A stretch of 64,000 bases of DNA, taken from positions 1 through 64,000 of the forward strand of contig DATY01000029.1 of assembly GCA_002504905.1 (NCBI GenBank). The letters are read 5' to 3'. The notes under the pieces are model-generated. The model searched no databases, had not been told where the DNA came from, and saw only the letters and a list, made by a program, of their open reading frames with translations. Position numbers and translations under genes: made by a program. The stretch's first letter is position 1. Every line of letters begins with the position of its first letter. The DNA comes from Euryarchaeota archaeon UBA605. Its GTDB lineage: Archaea > Thermoplasmatota > Poseidoniia > Poseidoniales > Thalassarchaeaceae. Positions 36,619 through 45,837 of the stretch are shown piece after piece.

Positions 36619-36660
36619 TCACCTCTCCTTAACTACCCTTAGCGACTTTCATGTATTTAT
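36619..36660 (-). promoter_or_regulatory. TATA-like box and ribosome binding site of the 1906-residue gene
   Basis: On the minus strand, ataaata (36654-36660) lies about 40 nt before the GTG start. GAGAGGTGA (36619-36627) is an unusually strong ribosome binding site for this region. The leader would be about 15-20 nt. Confidence 0.45.
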
Positions 36661-36800
36661 GACCATGATGGAGCGTCGTTCGGACAAATATGTATGAATG
36701 ATGAATTTTGGCAACTTTTGAATGGTATAGAAAATTGATTATTTATTCTTAAAAAACAGATTCATTGAAGGACTGAACGTTGCCTCAAGAGGTGATTGTA

Positions 36801-37604
36801 ATGGGGCTAAGGATTACACATCTAGGTTCAGGAAGTAGGGGTAACTCAACCTTGCTAGAATCTGAGAATTGTAAAGTTCTGATTGATTGTGGTTTCTCAC
36901 TAAAACAAACCGAAAGAAGATTGTCAAGGATTAGTATTGAGCCGCGTGAAATAGATGCAATTTTTGTAACTCACCATCATGGCGATCATTCAAAATCTGC
37001 ACTTAAAGCCTCTCAGAAATGGGGTTCAAGACTGTACTGCAATCTAGAAACTGCGATGAAATTAGGATGGAATCCAATTTCAGATTGTAGAACATTTGGT
37101 AATTTAGAAAGAATTAATATCCATGATAAAATTAGTGTTCTCCCTGTACCTATTCCACATGATGATGCAGAAAATATCGCTTTGATTGTAAGTAATGGAG
37201 ACGGGAATAGAGCAGGATTTGCTACTGATTTGGGAGAAGCTACTGTAGAATTAAAACGACATTTGAAGGGATGTTCACATATTTCAATTGAAGCAAACTA
37301 TGACCATGATAGGCTAATGAAAGGCCCTTATCCTGACTCACTTAAAAGAAGAATAACAGGTAGAGGCGGGCACCTATCGAATAGTCAGACTGCAGAAATT
37401 TTGAGAGAAGTAATGACTCCTGAACTTAAGACAATAGTTCTTTGTCATCTTTCAGATAAAAATAATGCACCACATTTAGCTGAGAGTGAGGTCTTGATGA
37501 GGATTGGTGATGAATACAATGGAGGGATTTTCATATCTGAACAGTCAGGCCCTGATTTTAAGATTACAGTTGGTGATGAAAGTCTTAGTTCAGAAATTAA
37601 GTAA
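36801..37604 (+). CDS. MBL-fold metallohydrolase (WalJ/YycJ-like)
   Basis: A 267-residue metallo-beta-lactamase-fold enzyme. The N-terminal GSGSRGNSTLLES matches the YycJ/WalJ-type family, whose members are nucleases or related hydrolases. The metal-binding motif THHHGDHS lies at 57-64 (His58, His60, Asp62, His63). Later ligands are likely the His in PIPHDDAEN, Asp in ATDLGEA and His in VLCHLSDKN. The start is the ATG at 36801, with GAGGTGA (36789-36795) upstream; an upstream TTG at 36780 has no such site. It is convergent with the STAND regulator, 4 nt apart. A DNA or RNA substrate is inferred from the family only. Confidence 0.85.
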   Translation: MGLRITHLGSGSRGNSTLLESENCKVLIDCGFSLKQTERRLSRISIEPREIDAIFVTHHHGDHSKSALKASQKWGSRLYCNLETAMKLGWNPISDCRTFGNLERINIHDKISVLPVPIPHDDAENIALIVSNGDGNRAGFATDLGEATVELKRHLKGCSHISIEANYDHDRLMKGPYPDSLKRRITGRGGHLSNSQTAEILREVMTPELKTIVLCHLSDKNNAPHLAESEVLMRIGDEYNGGIFISEQSGPDFKITVGDESLSSEIK

Positions 37605-37608
37605 GATA

Positions 37609-40137
37609 TTAGTGCCCCATAACAACCCTATGAACAGAATTCTGTACCTCTCTCATACGATCATTAGCACCGAGTTCTCGGAAAACAGAAAGTGCTTTTT
37701 GAAGATATTCCATCCTCTGAGAACGATCCGTCTCAACTTCGCCGAGACGGGCAAGTAATTCACCTTTCAAATGACGGAAATCATTAGCTTCAGCCAGTGC
37801 TAGGCCTTCCAAATAATGATCAGAAGCTTCTTCTTTTCTGCCTGCATCACTCAATACCTGACCTAGTAGCATTTCAACTTCTACAGCACTATGAGGATCT
37901 GCCTGTTCAGAAAGTATTTCCAATGCGCCGGAGTAATGTAACATTGCTAAATCATTGTCTTTAATTTTTGCATAATATCTTCCTAATACGGCTCTCGCTC
38001 TAGCATGAAGAGTTTCTTGTCCGTTATCCTTAGTTTCATCGTGAGCAAGCATAGCATGATCTCGAGCACGATCTAATTCTCCCATTTCTAAGAAAGCAGA
38101 TGCCAGACGAATTCTTGAATCACATAATTCAGGATTTGTTTCAGACTCTAATAATTCTTCTACGTTACTGTATACTTCCAAGGCGTGTCTGTTATCTCTA
38201 CGACGACGGAAAATATAACCCATGTTATTGTAAGAACGGGCAGCCGAAACCGCATCTCTCGTCTTAATCTGAATTTCTAATGCTTGCCTATGTAATTCTA
38301 ATGCATCATCCATTGCTCCTCTTTTGACAGCAATATCTGCTCTTGAAGACAAGAGTCTAGCTAGTTCTTTATTTTGTTTATTTTTTCTAGCAATTGGAAT
38401 TGCTGCATCGTATTCTTTCTCTGCATCATCCCATTGACCTTGAATAGAGAGTATGTCACCTCTAAGTTCTCTGACAATACCCCAAGATCTGGAGTCGAAA
38501 CCTTCTCTGTCTAATGACCTCAATATTCCTAAAAGTTCTGTATGTCCGGATTGCACCAGATTAGGACCTTCTAAAGACAATATAGAGGCCAATTCTTCAA
38601 TTTGATCAGAATTATGTAAATGATGGATGAATTCAATCCTGTCTGTAGGACTTGATTTGCGATTTCGGTACCAATTCACGGCATTATTGTGTAATTCATT
38701 GCGTAAATTTTGCTCCATTGAAAGTACTAGAAATTCTCTAACCAAGTCATGCACATCGTAATTCTCACTATCTGCTTGTCTGGCTAGACCTTTTTCAACT
38801 AAATCATCCAATAAATCAATGGCTGCATCAAGATCACTCAAAGCAGTTAGTGGAACAGGTTCACGGAATACTGCAATAGCTCCAAGAAGTCTCTTTTGTG
38901 GACCTGACAATCTACTGAAAATTTCTTTTTCTACAAATGTTTCTAGAGTGGCATGGAAAGTCCCGCCAACACTTCCTCTGTTAATCAACTCCAAAACAAG
39001 AGGATGCCCTCTGGAAAGTGAATAAATATGAAGAAATTGTGAACCATCCATATCAGGCATAGCAGAAAGAATCTGTTTGCTTGACTCTTTATCTAAACCT
39101 TCAAGAGGCATAACTAAAGTGAGAATTTTTCCTTCTGAATCTTTTTCTGGAACGACCATTCGAAAAGATCTGGAGAACATAATCACACCCACCTGGTTTA
39201 GGCCTGGAATTCGTGTAGCTATTCCTCTTAATATCGTAATAAGAGTCTCATCTCCAACTTTATGTAAATCGTCAATTACAATTAAACTAGGAGAATTCTT
39301 TAGCCCTTCTATTATCAAATCAATAGTAACATTGGACTGAGGTATTGGAGTCGCTGCTAAGTAATCGGATAACCCATTATTGCCCATTGTAGATTGCCAC
39401 TCTGCAGTTGCCTCTAAGAAGGCTCTAGAACCTTCCCAATCTTGGCAACGATGATATAAAAGATTTCTTTCATGAGTGAATCTTTCAAGAATTTTTCCTG
39501 CAAGAGCTGTTTTTCCTATACCTGCAATACCTGGAACTAAAATCGATGAAGACCGCTTTTCAAGAAGGTTAACCATGTCGTCTACTTCTTTTTCTCTACC
39601 AAAAAATTTCCTAGTTCTAGGCAGATCATTGAAAGATGTCACCAACTGTTTTTCAATATGTTTTGATAAGTCTCTCTCAATTAATTCCGCGGATAAAACA
39701 GATAAATCTAAACTACCGTTGTCATCGATATATCGTAAAATATCAACGTGTCTTAATGGCAGATCTGTCAACTCAAGAGCATTTACAAGAGGGACATTTT
39801 GCGAACTACCGTCTGGGAATTTTAGTCGAACATTTTGTGTACTAACCTTTTCCCATATTCCATTAGCCACTTTAATTCCGTCATCAGTTAGGAAGTATGC
39901 CTTTCTCTTACGAGATACTCCGGTAACATGGGCTTGTCGCTCTATAAGAAGTCCTTGTTCTCTCATCCCTGAAATTGCTCTAGGAACATTAGATCTAGCA
40001 ATTGCAACGGAGTTAGCAATACCCATCTGTGAAAGTGCAAAAGGGACTTCGACCCTACCCGCATGCTCAACATAGTCTCTAAGATGTAAAAGAATCCTTT
40101 CTTGGACACCGGGTCTAGGCACGGCCATGTTGCTCAT
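37609..40137 (-). CDS. Winged-helix/STAND ATPase/TPR regulatory protein
   Basis: An 842-residue cytosolic protein. Residues about 10-85 form a winged helix (SVAIARSNVPRAISGMREQGLL) typical of DNA-binding regulators. A P-loop NTPase of the STAND type begins near 180: Walker A GIAGIGKTALA at about 200-210, Walker B SLIVIDDLHK at about 279-288. A winged-helix linker (about 440-490) leads into TPR repeats (about 540-835; EKEYDAAIPIARK and ALEIQIKTRD are TPR helices). This is the MalT/AfsR-like layout, in which TPR or other sensing opens the ATPase and exposes the regulator. The ligand and targets are unknown. It could be a transcription regulator or a defence-type sensor; no effector domain supports the latter. 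Confidence 0.8.
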   Translation of the reverse strand: MSNMAVPRPGVQERILLHLRDYVEHAGRVEVPFALSQMGIANSVAIARSNVPRAISGMREQGLLIERQAHVTGVSRKRKAYFLTDDGIKVANGIWEKVSTQNVRLKFPDGSSQNVPLVNALELTDLPLRHVDILRYIDDNGSLDLSVLSAELIERDLSKHIEKQLVTSFNDLPRTRKFFGREKEVDDMVNLLEKRSSSILVPGIAGIGKTALAGKILERFTHERNLLYHRCQDWEGSRAFLEATAEWQSTMGNNGLSDYLAATPIPQSNVTIDLIIEGLKNSPSLIVIDDLHKVGDETLITILRGIATRIPGLNQVGVIMFSRSFRMVVPEKDSEGKILTLVMPLEGLDKESSKQILSAMPDMDGSQFLHIYSLSRGHPLVLELINRGSVGGTFHATLETFVEKEIFSRLSGPQKRLLGAIAVFREPVPLTALSDLDAAIDLLDDLVEKGLARQADSENYDVHDLVREFLVLSMEQNLRNELHNNAVNWYRNRKSSPTDRIEFIHHLHNSDQIEELASILSLEGPNLVQSGHTELLGILRSLDREGFDSRSWGIVRELRGDILSIQGQWDDAEKEYDAAIPIARKNKQNKELARLLSSRADIAVKRGAMDDALELHRQALEIQIKTRDAVSAARSYNNMGYIFRRRRDNRHALEVYSNVEELLESETNPELCDSRIRLASAFLEMGELDRARDHAMLAHDETKDNGQETLHARARAVLGRYYAKIKDNDLAMLHYSGALEILSEQADPHSAVEVEMLLGQVLSDAGRKEEASDHYLEGLALAEANDFRHLKGELLARLGEVETDRSQRMEYLQKALSVFRELGANDRMREVQNSVHRVVMGH

Positions 40138-40205
40138 ATAGGTGCAGCAATCTGAATCAATACATGAAGTTTCGGTGGAGAAGTCTCTAAGTCAAGTCAC
40201 TAAAA

Positions 40206-43200
40206 TTAATAATTTGGATCTTCAATCCATTCATTAGATTCTTCATCCCAAATCCATCCCTCAGTAGATTCTTCATCGGCTGTAGAGATGGCTTCTGAAT
40301 TGGTTTCTTCTTCTTCTCCTTCTTCTTCGAACTCAACAAAGAAATACACGAAAGCCCCTCCCAATAGAGACAAAACAACAAGTGAAATTATTGCAAACAT
40401 TAAAGTTGACATTCCTTCGTCTACCGCCCCTACAGAAATCTGGACATTGCTGGAGTAATCAGAACCAACATATCTGAATTCTGGAGTAACTGCACCATCA
40501 TCAAATCGTGATGAAGAGATATCTAAAGACCAAGTAGAGTCACTATTGACTATCGTACTATTGGCAGGAACTTTATCTATCAAAGCTGTAACTGTCTTAC
40601 CGGGCAGACCTATACCTGAAAATGTGACACTTTCCCCATCCTTAACAACTGTCACATCAGGCACATTAATTTCAAAATTTATTCCAATAACTGTAAAAGT
40701 AACAGGTAATGATATTTCTTTAGAACCAAATGGATCTGTAGCAACAAAAATAACATTTTCTAGTGTCCATGAGTCCATGTTAGAGTCATAGAAAAACATC
40801 GATATTGGATCATAAATAGCAATTCCATCCTGACCCACATTAATCACTAATGCAAAGTTATCATCTGATGTTGCATCCGGACTGGAATCTTCAAATACAG
40901 ATAAAATTAGATCTTGGCCATTGTCAACTTCAGTGAAGAATTGACTGAGATCTATTTCTGCCTTAGTACATCTATCTTGAGATTGTGACTCAATCTCGCA
41001 ATAAAGAGTGATTTCTTGCTCCCAACCATCAGAATTGAAAATAGGTTGATTATTTCCGGCATCAGATGGATTATCTGCAATAATCGTGATTGTAGTCATG
41101 TCGCTGTAATCATATCCATCATATGATTGAACATCAATCTCATATTCAAAGTCATGTTGAAGTATTGTAGGATCCCAAGTAGTCGACCAAGCACCATTAG
41201 GTTCGAAATCAGAAACAGATTGTTGATGGACTACAATGTCACCATTGTAAATATCCCTCACAGTAATATCTACTCTGGAAACTGAACCATCATTATCCCT
41301 AGCAACTCCCTCAATTGTATTATCAGAAACTGAGAGTCTTTCACCATCTTGAGGAGACAGTAAACTTACAAAAGGTGCTGAATTCGAGTTATCAATAGTC
41401 AATGTCATGGTTACAGGATCGCATTCATCAATCACACTTAGACAAAAATCAGAATCAGAAGCCCAGATTGTGAATGTGTATTCTGAAACTACTCTGGGTT
41501 GGCCACTGAAATCCCATGTCCATGACCAATCTGCACCTCCGGTAGTTGGAGTTGTGCCTTCAAAATTAGGGCCACTAATATAGAAGTAAATTTCTCCAAC
41601 ATCTTGACTACAAGCAATAGGGCAACCATATTGATCATATGCAGTCCCCTCAAATGTTACGGTCCCATCAGACCAAGTCGAGCCATCACTAGGAGAACTT
41701 ACACTAATTACTGGTGGTGCAGCATTCAATTTAATTGTCCTAGTAACTATAGGGCTGTAATCAATACCATCAAAAGATCTGAACTCAAATGTATAGTCTG
41801 TTTCTTGGTAGCCAGACATATCAAATGAGTAATACCAAGAATTGAAAGGATGATTGAAACGAGTGACTGTTCCTGGTTCTGCTCCGCTATCATCCACTGC
41901 CTGCCCAGCTGAAGCCCATTCACTGGTGAAAGGGTCCCTAACTTCGATAGAATGGATATATCCTTTCTGATCCCATTGAGCTAATTCATCTGTAGCATAG
42001 AATCCAGCTAACTGGCCATCATGAGCTGAGCCAGTAAAATTAACTATCTTCCTAAATGAGTGACCGGTCTCTTGGATTACTGAAATAGACGGCCCTGTAT
42101 TGACTAAATTAATTACATCTTGATATGTTGTATCTTGGATTACGAAATCATTTCTATCATAACCAAAACCAAATTTATATGCAGTATAATAATAGCGTGA
42201 AAGTTCTCGAGTTCCTGCACTATAATCACAATCATCATCATTATTATCAATCGTTAAATCTCCATCATTGTCTATTCCGTCGGAACATGAATCTTCATAT
42301 TCATCATCGGCAAAACCATCGGGATTATCACCTCCAGCTAGTCCACGGAAATCAAGATGAGAGTCTGAGGCTAAGGCGAACCAGGGGGTATATCCATCTT
42401 CATCAGTATATAGAGAATAGAGATCATTGCCTAAAGCGTCTTCGATTAGAACATTGGCATTATCTACTTTCATACCATCTACCAAAGTTTGAAATCTGAC
42501 CATTTCTGCTCTTCTTACCTGGACGGCATATTGAGTTGGTTGAGATTTAATAAAAATCTTCGAAGTATCAACATTTGAAAGATTAGCAAATGTAAATACT
42601 GTTGAATTATTATCCATATTAACGGCAAGTGGGAAGTTTCTTGGAGTTAAATTATCACAACTAGCACATTCAGAAATCGGTGTAGGGATTATTGCACCTT
42701 GGAATCCATTAGCAGGCCAAGCTTCTTGATCAGGCCAATCCAATACTATTGGGAACTCTCCAGGAGGCGCACTAGGAATGAACTCTGACTGAACTGTAAC
42801 TGATGATTTAGTTACATTGTAGGCGGTATTAATCCCATTCCAAGTATTTAGCGAGAAGAAACCAAGAGAACCATATTGTTGAGTATTTGCGAACCCACTA
42901 TCATAATTTCTAATCACGGCACCAGTTCCAGGAATATTGAAAAGGTTTCTTTGAACATCCATTAGACCACCAATTGCTCTGATCCCATCAGCATCTCCGC
43001 CTAAACTAAATTGATTATCATAAAGTGTGACTCCTGAACGGAATACACTGACTGCAGGACAAGTATATTCTCCACCCCAGTATTTGAAGCTAGAACAAGT
43101 CCCAGGATTATTTACAGTAACAGTATTATTGGTAAAATGAAGTCTAGAGGCGGATGGTGCAGGACCAGATGTTGATAATTCACCAACTTGAACTGGAGTT

Positions 43201-44426
43201 CTTGCAGTATCAATAATTGTATTATATTCAGCAATAACATCGAATGAACCGGTTAACCATAGCCCATTCCAACCACCAATTGGTCCGATTTCATTATTGT
43301 GAATGTGGACTTTACTCGATTGTACAGTAATTCCTGAGCGATCTGCTACTCCTGAAATTTGGTTGTTATGTAATTCGGCTTCTCCTCCGTCATAGACTGT
43401 AATACCAGATCCTTCATCGGTATTGATTTCATTAAATCCCACCTCAAAGGTATAAGCGACTCCCTGAATTGCTTTCACCCCATTAATATCTACGCCATTA
43501 CAATTTACGTTGATATCTGAATTAGTTAGTATTCCTGATGAACTTACAAAAGCGAATCCATAATCGCCAGTATTCACAGTAGCATCATTAATTTCAATAA
43601 ATGTTTCTTGAGCCCACAATGTAGGACGTCCTCCATCATTATTCCCACAACCATTATTTGTTCCAATAAAGAATGGAGAATTCATTACTAGAGGAGTAAC
43701 CTGAGTCCCAGAACCATATATCTGTACAGCAGAACCGCCGACTCCACTTTTACCATCATTACCGGCAATATAAGTACCTCCCTCAAATATTGGTTGTGCT
43801 AAATTAGTGGTTAGAACACTGCTAGTATTAATGTTGGTAAATCTCATTTGTGTCAAGGTAGGAGATGCACCATCAATTACCATCGCCCCATACCGCCAAC
43901 GATTAATTGAATCGATATAGTAAGGTATACCCCAGGCGTCATCTATTGTAATATGTCTAAATCCTGTTTCAGACAAATCAATTGAACTACGAATCAATAC
44001 TCCTTCAAAGCATGAAGCATCTTCAACTTGTATTTCTTGAGATCCTTGTTTCATACCTTTACATTCTCCTATTTCACTAGAGTTGGAAGGTTCAGTCCAA
44101 CGTAAAGTAATCCTATTTGCCAGACTTGCATCACCAGAAGAACCACAAGACATTTGTCCTGCACAAAGATTGCCTCTTACATCAAGATGTGTCCCATTAG
44201 GGAAAATTACTGTAGTTCCGGGTTGAATAATTAACTTCGCACCAGATGCAATAGTAACATCTCCAGTTAACTGATGAGTTCCTGACCATGTCTCTGAGGT
44301 AGTAATGGTTCCAGAAGTAGTTTCATTATTTGCCATCACAGGGCTTGCGGGCCCTACTAGAGCGATTAATACGCTAGATAACATTAGAAATACAAGGAAG
44401 GAACTTCTTGCTCGGCGCTTGGACAT
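40206..44426 (-). CDS. Membrane-anchored parallel beta-helix surface protein
   Basis: A 1406-residue exported protein. A signal peptide (1-32) precedes a right-handed parallel beta-helix (about 45-560), with short Asn-, Gly- and Val-rich coils such as HNNEIGPIG and NVLIEDALGN, typical of NosD/pectate-lyase-like proteins. An acidic DGIDNDGDL motif (about 715-725) probably binds calcium. Ig/PKD-like domains lie at about 880-1140 (APPVISVSSPSDGSTW, SAPFVSLLSPQDGE), then another beta domain. A transmembrane helix is at about 1343-1364, with a very acidic cytoplasmic tail ending WIWDEESNEWIEDPNY. Likely a polysaccharide- or surface-binding protein. The ATG at 44426 has no strong ribosome binding site. 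Confidence 0.82.
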   Translation of the reverse strand: MSKRRARSSFLVFLMLSSVLIALVGPASPVMANNETTSGTITTSETWSGTHQLTGDVTIASGAKLIIQPGTTVIFPNGTHLDVRGNLCAGQMSCGSSGDASLANRITLRWTEPSNSSEIGECKGMKQGSQEIQVEDASCFEGVLIRSSIDLSETGFRHITIDDAWGIPYYIDSINRWRYGAMVIDGASPTLTQMRFTNINTSSVLTTNLAQPIFEGGTYIAGNDGKSGVGGSAVQIYGSGTQVTPLVMNSPFFIGTNNGCGNNDGGRPTLWAQETFIEINDATVNTGDYGFAFVSSSGILTNSDINVNCNGVDINGVKAIQGVAYTFEVGFNEINTDEGSGITVYDGGEAELHNNQISGVADRSGITVQSSKVHIHNNEIGPIGGWNGLWLTGSFDVIAEYNTIIDTARTPVQVGELSTSGPAPSASRLHFTNNTVTVNNPGTCSSFKYWGGEYTCPAVSVFRSGVTLYDNQFSLGGDADGIRAIGGLMDVQRNLFNIPGTGAVIRNYDSGFANTQQYGSLGFFSLNTWNGINTAYNVTKSSVTVQSEFIPSAPPGEFPIVLDWPDQEAWPANGFQGAIIPTPISECASCDNLTPRNFPLAVNMDNNSTVFTFANLSNVDTSKIFIKSQPTQYAVQVRRAEMVRFQTLVDGMKVDNANVLIEDALGNDLYSLYTDEDGYTPWFALASDSHLDFRGLAGGDNPDGFADDEYEDSCSDGIDNDGDLTIDNNDDDCDYSAGTRELSRYYYTAYKFGFGYDRNDFVIQDTTYQDVINLVNTGPSISVIQETGHSFRKIVNFTGSAHDGQLAGFYATDELAQWDQKGYIHSIEVRDPFTSEWASAGQAVDDSGAEPGTVTRFNHPFNSWYYSFDMSGYQETDYTFEFRSFDGIDYSPIVTRTIKLNAAPPVISVSSPSDGSTWSDGTVTFEGTAYDQYGCPIACSQDVGEIYFYISGPNFEGTTPTTGGADWSWTWDFSGQPRVVSEYTFTIWASDSDFCLSVIDECDPVTMTLTIDNSNSAPFVSLLSPQDGERLSVSDNTIEGVARDNDGSVSRVDITVRDIYNGDIVVHQQSVSDFEPNGAWSTTWDPTILQHDFEYEIDVQSYDGYDYSDMTTITIIADNPSDAGNNQPIFNSDGWEQEITLYCEIESQSQDRCTKAEIDLSQFFTEVDNGQDLILSVFEDSSPDATSDDNFALVINVGQDGIAIYDPISMFFYDSNMDSWTLENVIFVATDPFGSKEISLPVTFTVIGINFEINVPDVTVVKDGESVTFSGIGLPGKTVTALIDKVPANSTIVNSDSTWSLDISSSRFDDGAVTPEFRYVGSDYSSNVQISVGAVDEGMSTLMFAIISLVVLSLLGGAFVYFFVEFEEEGEEEETNSEAISTADEESTEGWIWDEESNEWIEDPNY

Positions 44427-44524
44427 GTTTTACCGTGTTATGAATCATTTATGAACGATATAGTTACAATGTGCGTTTATGTATCAACAATACGAATTAG
44501 TATCAATCTCAAAAGGAAAAAAAG

Positions 44525-45769
44525 TTATTCCACATTGAAAGAAAAAGCTACTTCCTTAGACCACTTAACAACATCTAAAGAACCATAACCAGAATGTGAA
44601 TTGTGAGTTTCTGATTCAAAGTTACTTCTGTCAGAAGAAGTTGCTAATGCATATTTAACAAGTCTCATTTCATTTTCATCAATTATACCATCTGATCCTT
44701 CAATATTATCTCCAAACTGTTGTAAAATTAATGCCAGTGCACCGGAAACGAAAACTGTTGAGTCACTGGTTCCGGAAGAGTAAGCATATGGTGAAGATAA
44801 TGTGCTTGAAGCTGTTGAAAATATATTAACACCAGGAGCTACTACTTCGGGTTTCTGATTTGGGAAATTCCTTTCCTCACCAGTTAATGGATCAAAAGTC
44901 GAACCAAAAGCACTACTCCCCCAAACTTTTCCCGATTTACTAATTGCTCCAACAGAAATTACACCAGGAATACTAGATGGCTGAGATACATCATTGATTT
45001 CAAGGTCAAGTCCAGTATTACCTGCCGCAGCCACGACGAAAATACCAGAATCTAATGCTTCCTGCACCGCTAAATTAGTTTCTGAACTAGTAGTTGAAAT
45101 ATCAGATGGAGAACCACCTAAACTCAATGATATAATATCTACATTCTGTGTAATGCGACACCACCTAATTGCTTGTGCAACTCGGTCTGTGGAACCCGAA
45201 GTTCCATCAGAATCCAGTGCCAAGGCAACTGAAAGATCAACTTCTGGAGCTACCCCCTTAGAAGTTCCATTAGAAATTAATATTCCAGCCATTAAGGTAC
45301 CATGAGAGCTTTCACCAACATCCTTAATCGACTCATGATTACCTCCTAGAAAATCTCTGAAGCCAGATAATTGTTGATGTGAGAAATCGGGATGCTCCAT
45401 ATCAATTCCAGTGTCGACAATACAGACATGCACACCTTGACCGAAATATCCTTCAGATTGTAATTGGCGAATTCCAGAACCTTCGTATGCCCATTCAGAA
45501 TTAGGAAGTATGGGGATTAAGTATGAATTAACCCAAGGCCATCCTGCAATTAATAATAGGGTGAAAATAGAGAAAAATATAGCGCCAGTCGGATGTTCCA
45601 ACTTTTTCATAGTGTTTAATGGCCAACGTAATTCTTGTGCTTCCTCATCAGTTAAACCATAGGCAGAACCAGGATAACCCAACGCTTTAGTATCGATAGC
45701 AGTTAATATACGATGGTCTTCAGGCTCAGGAAGCAAATCAAGATTATCTAATGACCTCAAAAACAACAC
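44525..45769 (-). CDS. Membrane-bound subtilisin-family (S8) protease
   Basis: A 414-residue protease. About 60 residues of hydrophilic, probably cytoplasmic sequence precede one transmembrane helix (about 62-82). The S8 domain follows outside the cell: Asp119 (IVDTGID), His156 (SSHGTLMAG), Asn251 (AAAGNTG) and Ser335 (SSGTSDST). The residue after the nucleophile is Asp instead of the common Met-Ala. There is no propeptide-like region or classical signal peptide, so it is a signal-anchored type II protein. It begins with GTG and lies between the beta-helix gene and aglB on one strand. A role in processing nearby surface proteins is an inference from position. Confidence 0.87.
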   Translation of the reverse strand: MLFLRSLDNLDLLPEPEDHRILTAIDTKALGYPGSAYGLTDEEAQELRWPLNTMKKLEHPTGAIFFSIFTLLLIAGWPWVNSYLIPILPNSEWAYEGSGIRQLQSEGYFGQGVHVCIVDTGIDMEHPDFSHQQLSGFRDFLGGNHESIKDVGESSHGTLMAGILISNGTSKGVAPEVDLSVALALDSDGTSGSTDRVAQAIRWCRITQNVDIISLSLGGSPSDISTTSSETNLAVQEALDSGIFVVAAAGNTGLDLEINDVSQPSSIPGVISVGAISKSGKVWGSSAFGSTFDPLTGEERNFPNQKPEVVAPGVNIFSTASSTLSSPYAYSSGTSDSTVFVSGALALILQQFGDNIEGSDGIIDENEMRLVKYALATSSDRSNFESETHNSHSGYGSLDVVKWSKEVAFSFNVE

Positions 45770-45837
45770 TACCTAATATTAGGAATGAGAATCACTATAA
45801 TAAACCCTGTTCACAAAGTATAGGTCAATATCGTCTA

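Noticed and set aside
36615..36800. Possible RNA gene between the TSP3 and MBL genes
   Set aside because: I found no tRNA cloverleaf or other recognisable structure; the stretch is explained by two divergent promoters.
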